Of a stretch of DNA of 5,551 nucleotides, positions 1 through 5,551 are shown piece by piece (position 1 is the stretch's first letter; each line of letters starts with the position of its first letter). Origin of the DNA: an uncultured bacterium (GTDB taxonomy: Bacteria > Planctomycetota > UBA1135 > UBA2386); assembly GCA_938003515.1 (NCBI GenBank), contig CALKYL010000394.1:1-5551 (forward strand), in the 5' to 3' direction. The notes under the pieces are model-generated. The model made no database searches and was not told the origin of the DNA. It worked only from the letters and a program-made list of their open reading frames with translations. Position numbers and translations under genes: made by a program.

Positions 1-336
1 CGGCAGGACTACTTCTCGGTGGTCGACGTCGGCCGCATCGTAGGCATGGTGTCGGCGCACGACGTGCGCGAGTTCACGTTCGCGGAGAGCGTGTACCGGC
101 TGGCGATCGCCGCCGACGTGATGTCGAGCCCGCCGGTGGTGGTGCGGCCCGACGACGACCTGCACACGGCGCTCGAGACGTTCGACTCGATCTGGATCGA
201 CGAGCTGCCGGTGGTCGCGCGCGACGACCCGGACCGGGTGCTGGGGCAGCTGCGGCGGCGCGCGATCAACCGGGCCTACACGAAGAAGCTGAAGGAGCTG
301 CGCGCGCTGCAGGAGCAGCAGGAGCGGGAGGGGTGA
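1..336 (+). CDS. C-terminal part of a CBS-pair protein, probably a CLC-family chloride channel/transporter (5' end outside window)
   Basis: The frame is open from the left edge and ends at TGA 334-336, giving 111 residues. Residues 1-24 are the end of a first CBS domain (DYFSVVDVGRIVGMVSAHDV). A second CBS domain covers about residues 39-93: ADVMSSPPVVVRPDDDL, then ALETFDSIWIDELPVV and a closing strand VLGQLRRRAI. The tail after it is a charged helix (KKLKELRALQEQQEREG). This pattern, especially a DxLxTAL...hDELPVV repeat followed by a final 'RRxxINRAY' helix, is what I know from the cytoplasmic CBS tail of bacterial CLC chloride channels or H+/Cl- antiporters, where the CBS pair binds adenine nucleotides and modulates the transmembrane pore. 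No membrane segment lies in the window, so the CLC assignment is inference; another CBS-pair protein is possible. The CBS call itself is firm. It shows no functional link to the genes downstream. Confidence 0.75.
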   Translation, partial: RQDYFSVVDVGRIVGMVSAHDVREFTFAESVYRLAIAADVMSSPPVVVRPDDDLHTALETFDSIWIDELPVVARDDPDRVLGQLRRRAINRAYTKKLKELRALQEQQEREG

Positions 337-601
337 GTTCGTGGGGTGAGCTCTCGAGGCGGACCCCGGAGGGATGAAGCGAGCGGGCCGGTGGTGGCTC
401 GGTGCTCGGGGCAAGCCCGTGCGCAGATACCGCGCCACGCCCCGGGCATGGCGCAGCGTGGTCTCGGCGTGCACGCGACGAGCGTCGCCCCAGGGGCGAG
501 CGGTGCGTGAAGGTTCGGGGACGCGGGCCGCCGGGCGGAAGCCGCTGGTGCGTCGGTGCGCCTTCGGGCAAGAAGCGGCCGAGCTTCGAGAAGGAGATCC
601 C
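337..601 (+). other. 265-bp leader/spacer with GC-rich hairpins upstream of the Rhs-like gene
   Basis: No family-recognisable gene lies here. The frame of the downstream gene stays open back to an ATG at 374. In that frame roughly a quarter of codons end in A or T, far more than in recA or alaS, and the peptide is Arg-rich, so I do not extend the gene. Visible structure: an inverted repeat GCGCCA (432-437) / TGGCGC (449-454) with GCC/GGC nested in the loop; an alternative pairing CCACGC (435-440) / GCGTGG (456-461) that excludes the first; a perfect odd palindrome TCGCCCC-A-GGGGCGA (485-499); and GCGG-AAG-CCGC (535-545). None has a T-run, so these are not classical terminators. GGGGTGAG occurs twice, at 330-337 and 343-350. 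The region could be a structured 5' leader, a degraded gene, or chance pairing in GC-rich DNA. Confidence 0.4.
591..596 (+). promoter_or_regulatory. Shine-Dalgarno of the Rhs-like gene
   Basis: AAGGAG lies five bases before ATG 602. It is the best ribosome binding site in the window and is the reason for choosing 602 over the in-frame ATG at 374. CTTC at 584-587 can pair with GAAG at 590-593, overlapping the site; this is too short to claim regulation. Confidence 0.7.
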
Positions 602-2218
602 ATGACGAGTGTGTCCCGGCGCGATGGCGCCGAGTGGCGGGTGCGGCTGTTCGTTTGGTGCTGTGCCGTCGGCTCGGGGCACATGCGCTGCCAGGGCACG
701 CCGGAGACCGAGTGCTGTCCGGATCCGGTCGCCGGGCCGCTGACCGGAGACCGCTACGAGCCGGGGGAGACCACGGTGTCGAACGGCGGCATCCAGGTGA
801 CGACGCTGTACCGTCCGGGCACCACCAAGGCCGGCGCCGGGACCGCGCCGCTGACCGGATCCGGGATCCGGGTCACGAACGAGAAGGACCGCAAGTACTC
901 GCCGGGGGTCACCGGGGAGCACGCCGGCAAGCGGCCGCTGCTGCCGGGCGGTGCGCTGGCGATGTTCGTCGATCTGGAGGATCCGTGCGACTTCCCCGAA
1001 GAGACCGGTTGCCGGGAGAAGACCTTCGACCAGGTCGACGTGCACGGACTCGGCACGAGCGTCACGGCATGCGTCTGCGATCCCGTCCAGGTCGGCGGAC
1101 CCAACCTCGACCACGGCGCGCGCTTCGTCTGGGATCGGCAGGTTCTCGACCCGTCGATCGGCTCCCCGGTCGTCTTCGACAGCCAGCGCACCGGCGCCGA
1201 GCTGTGGTGGTTCCACGCGACGCACCCGACGGACCAGTACGCGGAGGTGCGTCACTACGACGGCACGATCGAGCGCTACGAGCCCACCCCGCTGCCGTTC
1301 GTCGACGGCGCGCGCGGCCTGACCGGGCAGTACTGGGAGCTGGCCTGGGTGCGTGATCCGTTCGACAACCAGACCGACTACGTCTACGACGGCCAGCACG
1401 TGCTGCAGCGCGTGGAGTATCCGGGCGGTCTGGTCGAGCACTGGAACTGGAGCCCGGCCTGGCTCGCGACCTACTGGCCGACGCAGCACAGCGCGCTCGA
1501 GATCTGGTTCGAGGACACGGCGGGCCAGCAGGACCTGAGCTCGCTCACCTACGCGATGGTGTTCGAGAACGACGGGCAGGTCACGCACTTCGGCGGGCGC
1601 ATGGTGGCCCACTTCGCGCAGCGGGTGCCGGTCGTCGCGACGCCGGCCGCCGGCCAGGTCTACGACGTTGCGACCTCACGGCTCACGGTCGAGGCGACGG
1701 TGTTCGTGTACGAGACGGCGCCGGCCGGTGACTACCGGGTCGCGGAGGTGCACAAGCACTGGGTGCCGGTGCTGGCGAACGATCCGGTGACCGAAGCGTT
1801 CGCCCCGCCATCGGGCGTACCCGTGCCGGTCGTGCAGACGACCTACGATCCGGTCTCCGGCAAGGTCGTCCGCAACACGCTGCCGCAGCTCGGACCGGCG
1901 GGGCTCGACACCTACTACGACTACACGCGCACGCCGACCTACGCGCAGCCGCTGCCGCCGGACGTCACGCTCGAGAACCGTACGGGCGCGTGCGGCTGGT
2001 CGCCCAGGCGGGCGCGCGGCGCGCGGAGTTCGCGGTCGAGGCGCCGGGGCACGAGCGCGTGTTCGAGTGGGTGCTGCGGCTGCCGTGACGGCCGGCTGTC
2101 GGGGCGGGTGCCGCGCGAAAACCCGGCGGTCGCCTCTGTGCCACCGCGGGCCGCTGCGGCACACTGGGAGGGCGCCCCCGCCGAGGAAATGTTTGGACTT
2201 TGTTCGGGTCGGCGGTAG
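602..2218 (+). CDS. Rhs/YD-repeat-like protein, short and probably frameshifted at its 3' end
   Basis: The open frame gives 538 residues from ATG 602 (SD AAGGAG). It is coding-like to about 1975 (residue 458). YD-repeat signatures are visible: Y219-DGTIERYE; DPFDNQTDYVYDG at residues 252-264, followed by LQRVEYPGGLVEHW; and TTYDPVSGKVVRN around residue 415, ending in DTYYDYT. These fit Rhs/YD-repeat proteins, which form large beta-shell cores that often carry a C-terminal toxin. Here there are only a few degenerate repeats, no conserved pre-toxin core motif and no recognisable toxin, and the length is far below the usual 1,000 or more residues. The N-terminus has a short hydrophobic stretch (VRLFVWCCAVG) without a convincing signal peptidase or lipobox site, so export is uncertain. 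After residue 458 the frame becomes Arg/Ser/Cys-rich, as in an out-of-frame reading, so the last 80 residues are probably not native. The Rhs assignment is moderately sure; function is unknown. Confidence 0.6.
   Translation: MTSVSRRDGAEWRVRLFVWCCAVGSGHMRCQGTPETECCPDPVAGPLTGDRYEPGETTVSNGGIQVTTLYRPGTTKAGAGTAPLTGSGIRVTNEKDRKYSPGVTGEHAGKRPLLPGGALAMFVDLEDPCDFPEETGCREKTFDQVDVHGLGTSVTACVCDPVQVGGPNLDHGARFVWDRQVLDPSIGSPVVFDSQRTGAELWWFHATHPTDQYAEVRHYDGTIERYEPTPLPFVDGARGLTGQYWELAWVRDPFDNQTDYVYDGQHVLQRVEYPGGLVEHWNWSPAWLATYWPTQHSALEIWFEDTAGQQDLSSLTYAMVFENDGQVTHFGGRMVAHFAQRVPVVATPAAGQVYDVATSRLTVEATVFVYETAPAGDYRVAEVHKHWVPVLANDPVTEAFAPPSGVPVPVVQTTYDPVSGKVVRNTLPQLGPAGLDTYYDYTRTPTYAQPLPPDVTLENRTGACGWSPRRARGARSSRSRRRGTSACSSGCCGCRDGRLSGRVPRENPAVASVPPRAAAAHWEGAPAEEMFGLCSGRR
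1978..2088 (+). pseudogene. Displaced 3' end of the Rhs-like gene, or a foreign C-terminal fragment
   Basis: In the frame one base back from that of the Rhs-like gene, codons from CCG 1978 run to TGA 2086-2088. From TAC 1981 there are 35 sense codons, all ending in G or C. They read as an ordinary protein end, YGRVRLVAQAGARR then AEFAVEAPGHERVFEWVLRLP. Upstream of about 1972 the same frame is an Arg/Ala-rich shadow, so the coding signal changes frame between about 1972 and 1981. A one-base change there would join VTLEN to PYGRVRLV and give a protein of about 496 residues ending at 2088. The alternative is a recombination junction that brought in the end of an unrelated gene. I do not recognise the fragment's family. 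Confidence 0.45.
2105..2125 (+). terminator. Possible hairpin terminator after the Rhs-like gene
   Basis: CGGGT (2105-2109) pairs with ACCCG (2121-2125) across an 11-base loop, 17 bases after the displaced stop at 2088. There is no T-run after it, so an intrinsic terminator is doubtful. Its position fits the gene ending at 2088 better than at 2218. Confidence 0.2.
2137..2163 (+). terminator. Stem-loop between the Rhs-like gene and recA
   Basis: TGTGCC (2137-2142) pairs with GGCACA (2158-2163). An inner GCG/CGC stem (2146-2148 with 2152-2154) lies inside an internal loop. No T-tract follows. It could insulate recA from upstream transcription, but it may only reflect the base composition. The 8-bp palindrome GGGCGCCC follows at 2170-2177. 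Confidence 0.25.
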
Positions 2219-2221
2219 CCT
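2193..2221 (+). promoter_or_regulatory. Candidate sigma-70-like promoter of recA
   Basis: TTGGAC (2193-2198) and TAGCCT (2216-2221) are separated by exactly 17 bases in the only relatively AT-rich patch before recA. Each hexamer matches its consensus at only about three positions, so the call rests mainly on spacing and location. It would put the start of transcription near 2228 and give a leader of about 35 bases. I looked for LexA boxes of the CTGT-N8-ACAG, GAAC-N4-GTTC and GTTC-N7-GTTC types and saw none. Confidence 0.3.
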
Positions 2222-2250
2222 GGACGTTTTGCAACCGACTTCGATCCCCG

Positions 2251-2255
2251 GGAGG
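2251..2255 (+). promoter_or_regulatory. Ribosome binding site of recA
   Basis: GGAGG sits eight bases before ATG 2264 and fixes that start. The resulting N-terminus is about 11 residues longer than in E. coli RecA, which is common in the family. Confidence 0.7.
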
Positions 2256-2263
2256 GATTCCAG

Positions 2264-3424
<1,161 letters not shown>

Positions 3425-3493
3425 CGCGTCCGCGCGGGTCGTCGATGCGCGTCCGCGCGGGCCGCCGAAGCGCATCCGCGCGGGCGCGCGCGG
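3425..3493 (+). repeat. Three imperfect 23-bp tandem repeats directly after the recA stop
   Basis: Units lie at 3425-3447, 3448-3470 and 3471-3493. The first two match at 20 of 23 positions. The third keeps mainly the first 14 bases (CGCRTCCGCGCGGG). Each carries the perfect 8-bp palindrome CCGCGCGG, at 3430-3437, 3453-3460 and 3476-3483, so the palindromes are spaced exactly 23 bp apart. The first unit starts at the base after the recA stop codon. There is no T-run. Role unknown: transcript 3'-end structure, protein binding array, or neutral duplication. Confidence 0.7.
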
Positions 3494-3535
3494 TGCTTTC
3501 GCGGGGGGCCGGTATGGCGGCGGGCCGGGATTCGC

Positions 3536-3541
3536 TACAAC
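3536..3541 (+). promoter_or_regulatory. Candidate -10 element for alaS
   Basis: TACAAC, within GCTACAACG, matches TATAAT at four of six positions and lies 31 bases before the alaS start. No good -35 hexamer lies 16-18 bases upstream. It may allow alaS to be transcribed separately from recA; co-transcription across the 148-bp gap is equally possible. Confidence 0.3.
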
Positions 3542-3572
3542 GTTCGCCCGCGATTCCCGAGCCGCCCCGACC

Positions 3573-5551
3573 ATGAAGCCGCTGACCGCCAACGAAGTCC
3601 GCAAGCGCTACCTCGAGTTCTTCGCCGCCCAGGGCCACGCGGTGATGAGCTCGGACTCGCTGGTGCCCGCGAACGACCCGACGCTCCTGTTCACGGGCGC
3701 GGGCATGAACCAGTTCAAGGACATGTTCCTCGGCAAGGGCACGCTGCCGACGAAGCGCGTGACCACGGCGCAGAAGTGCCTGCGCGTGCCCGACCTCGAC
3801 AACGTGGGGCTGACGCCGCGCCACCACACGTTCTTCGAGATGCTGGGCAACTTCTCGTTCGGCGACTACTTCAAGCGGGACTGCATCCGCTGGGTGTGGA
3901 CGTTCTTCACCGACGTCTGCGGCATTCCGAAGGAGCAGATGGTCGCGACGATCTACCGCGACGACGACGAGGCCCACGAGATCTGGACCGGGCAGATCGG
4001 CCTCCCGCCCGAGCGCGTGTTCCGGTTCGGCGAGAAGGAGAACTTCTGGCCGGCCGAGGCGCCGAGCAAGGGACCGAACGGGCCGTGCGGGCCGTGCTCG
4101 GAGATCTACTTCGACAACGACCCCGGCGCGCCGCTGCCGGCGCAGCAGGGCCTGCACGAGCTGCCGTCCAAGCGCTTCCTCGAGATCGGCAACTGCGTGT
4201 TCACGCAGTTCGACCGCCAGTCCGACGGCGCGCTGTCGCCGCTGCCGCAGAAGAACATCGACGTCGGCCTCGGCCTCGAGCGCATCGTCGCGGTGCTGCA
4301 GGGGGCGCGGAACAACTTCGAGACCGACCTGTTCCGGCCCTACCTCGAGCACCTCGGCGAGCGCACCGGCACCGCCTACGGCAAGGACGGCAAGCGCGAC
4401 GTGCGCATGCGCCGCATCGCCGACCACGTGCGCGCGATCACCTTCTGCATCGCCGACGGCGCGCTGCCGAGCAACGAGGGCCGCGGCTACGTCGTGCGCA
4501 AGATCCTGCGGCGCGCCGCACGCGACGGCTTCGAGCTCGGCCTCGAGCGGCCGTTCCTGTTCGAGATGGTCGACATCGTCGGCGAGCTGATGGGCGGCCA
4601 CTACGCCGAGGTGCGCGACAACCGCGCGCAGTGCCGGGCGGTGATCAAGGGCGAGGAGGAGAACTTCCTGGTCGTCTACCGCCAGGGCACGCAGCGGCTC
4701 GACGAGTTCCTGGCGAAGTGCGCGTCGACGCATGCGCGCGGCGCGGTGCTCGCGGGATCGGGCGAGTTCGCGTTCACGCTGCACGACACCTACGGCTTCC
4801 CGGTCGACATCAGCCAGAAGGTCATCGAGGAGCGCGGCTACTCGTTCGACGACGGCGGCTTCCACGCCGCGATGGCGCAGCAGCGCGAGCGCGCGCGCGC
4901 CGCGATGGCGACCACCGACGCGGTGTTCACCGCCAGCGTCGCCGTCAAGCTGCGCGACGCGGGCGTGAAGCCGTCGTCGTTCGTCGGCTACGAGCGGCTC
5001 GCCGTCGACGGCGAGATCGCGGCGCTGGTCGGCGACGGCGACGCCCTGCTCGACCGCGCGCGGGAGGGCGAGCGCGTGGTCGTCGTGGCGCCGGCGACGC
5101 CGTTCTACGCCGAAGGCGGCGGCCAGGTCGGCGACCGCGGCCGCATCGAGACGGCGACCGGGACCGCGATGGTGACCACCACGACCGCGCTCGACGGCTT
5201 CTGGCTGCACCGCGCCGAGGTGAAGACCGGCCACCTCGAGAAGGGCCAGCCGGCGCGGCTCGCGGTCGACGAAGGGGCGCGGCGCGCGACCGAGCGCAAC
5301 CACACGGCCACGCACCTGCTGCACGCGGCGCTGAAGCAGGTGCTCGGCGAGCACGTCAGCCAGGCGGGCTCCGAGGTCGCGCCCGAGCGGCTGCGCTTCG
5401 ACTACACGCAGCCCGAGAAGCCGAAGCCGGAGCTGCTGCAGGCCGTCGAGGACCTGGTCAACCAGGAGGTCCTGCAGGCCACCGAGGTCCGAGCGCGCGT
5501 GCAGGCGCTCGCCGTGGCGAGGCAGAGCGGCTTCGTCGCGCTGTTCGGCGA
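3573..5551 (+). CDS. alaS: Alanyl-tRNA synthetase, N-terminal three quarters (3' end outside window)
   Basis: The frame is open from ATG 3573 to the right edge, 659 codons plus two bases; full enzymes are usually about 870-880 residues. AlaS attaches alanine to tRNA-Ala in the cytoplasm and hydrolyses mischarged Ser/Gly. Class II catalytic motifs are clear: motif 1 region around [20 protein letters not shown], motif 2 R83[18 protein letters not shown], and motif 3 GLGLERI at residues 232-238. [11 protein letters not shown] also fits the family. The editing domain shows GGGQVGDRG from residue 515 and the zinc/editing motif HTATH at 577-581. The matching C-terminal CxxxH part and the C-Ala domain are cut off by the window edge (last residues ALFG). 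The loop before DLDNVG reads [13 protein letters not shown], lacking the GGKHN stretch found in many bacterial enzymes. No clear Shine-Dalgarno precedes the ATG (GAGCCGCCCCGACC), but the N-terminus aligns well with family starts, so 3573 is kept. Confidence 0.97.
   Translation, partial: MKPLTANEVRKRYLEFFAAQGHAVMSSDSLVPANDPTLLFTGAGMNQFKDMFLGKGTLPTKRVTTAQKCLRVPDLDNVGLTPRHHTFFEMLGNFSFGDYFKRDCIRWVWTFFTDVCGIPKEQMVATIYRDDDEAHEIWTGQIGLPPERVFRFGEKENFWPAEAPSKGPNGPCGPCSEIYFDNDPGAPLPAQQGLHELPSKRFLEIGNCVFTQFDRQSDGALSPLPQKNIDVGLGLERIVAVLQGARNNFETDLFRPYLEHLGERTGTAYGKDGKRDVRMRRIADHVRAITFCIADGALPSNEGRGYVVRKILRRAARDGFELGLERPFLFEMVDIVGELMGGHYAEVRDNRAQCRAVIKGEEENFLVVYRQGTQRLDEFLAKCASTHARGAVLAGSGEFAFTLHDTYGFPVDISQKVIEERGYSFDDGGFHAAMAQQRERARAAMATTDAVFTASVAVKLRDAGVKPSSFVGYERLAVDGEIAALVGDGDALLDRAREGERVVVVAPATPFYAEGGGQVGDRGRIETATGTAMVTTTTALDGFWLHRAEVKTGHLEKGQPARLAVDEGARRATERNHTATHLLHAALKQVLGEHVSQAGSEVAPERLRFDYTQPEKPKPELLQAVEDLVNQEVLQATEVRARVQALAVARQSGFVALFG

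Noticed and set aside
374..601. N-terminal extension of the Rhs-like gene from ATG 374
   Set aside because: Many more A/T-ending codons than in neighbouring genes, Arg-rich peptide, weaker start context; the strong SD at 591-596 favours 602.
337..601. Group II intron or known riboswitch class in the leader
   Set aside because: No domain V-like hairpin, no reverse transcriptase and no riboswitch core motif that I can recognise.
851..875. GGATCCGGGATCCGGG short duplication
   Set aside because: An 8-bp local repeat inside coding sequence; no sign of function.
266..1612. Long minus-strand open frame (448 codons) opposite the CBS gene end and Rhs-like gene
   Set aside because: Arg/Val/Pro/Leu-rich shadow with no recognisable motif; stop-free because of high GC. 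The + strand carries the YD-repeat signal.

Overview
The window is high-GC bacterial DNA (about 70% G+C by eye, third codon positions almost all G or C). All supported genes run left to right on the + strand. It holds the last part of a CBS-domain protein, probably a CLC-type chloride channel or transporter, then a non-coding or poorly coding leader, a short Rhs/YD-repeat-like gene whose 3' end looks broken, a complete recA, and the first three quarters of alaS, which runs off the right edge. The phylum cannot be fixed from these sequences. The recA-alaS adjacency and base composition fit a high-GC Gram-negative lineage such as Myxococcota or Planctomycetota. The shortened loop in AlaS where many enzymes read GGKHNDLE recalls planctomycete-type enzymes, but this rests on memory of those families.

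Layout: 1-336, C-terminus of a CBS-pair protein. 337-601, about 265 bp with GC-rich hairpins, ending in a near-perfect Shine-Dalgarno sequence. 602-2218, an open frame that codes convincingly only to about 1975. From about 1978 to 2088 the coding signal (every codon ending in G or C, sensible amino-acid mix) moves to another frame, so the gene is probably frameshifted or joined to a foreign tail. 2089-2263, an intergenic stretch with two hairpins, a possible sigma-70-like promoter and the recA ribosome binding site. 2264-3424, recA. 3425-3572, a spacer opening with three imperfect 23-bp tandem repeats and carrying a possible -10 element. 3573 to the end, alaS.

RecA and AlaS are housekeeping proteins for homologous recombination/SOS and for tRNA charging. 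Their order recA-alaS is widespread, though here recX is absent between them. The Rhs-like gene is the accessory element. It has no recognisable partner, toxin domain or immunity gene in the window. I did not find a convincing new system. The points most worth a second look are the broken Rhs-like gene with its structured leader, the repeats after recA, and the unusual RecA tail.
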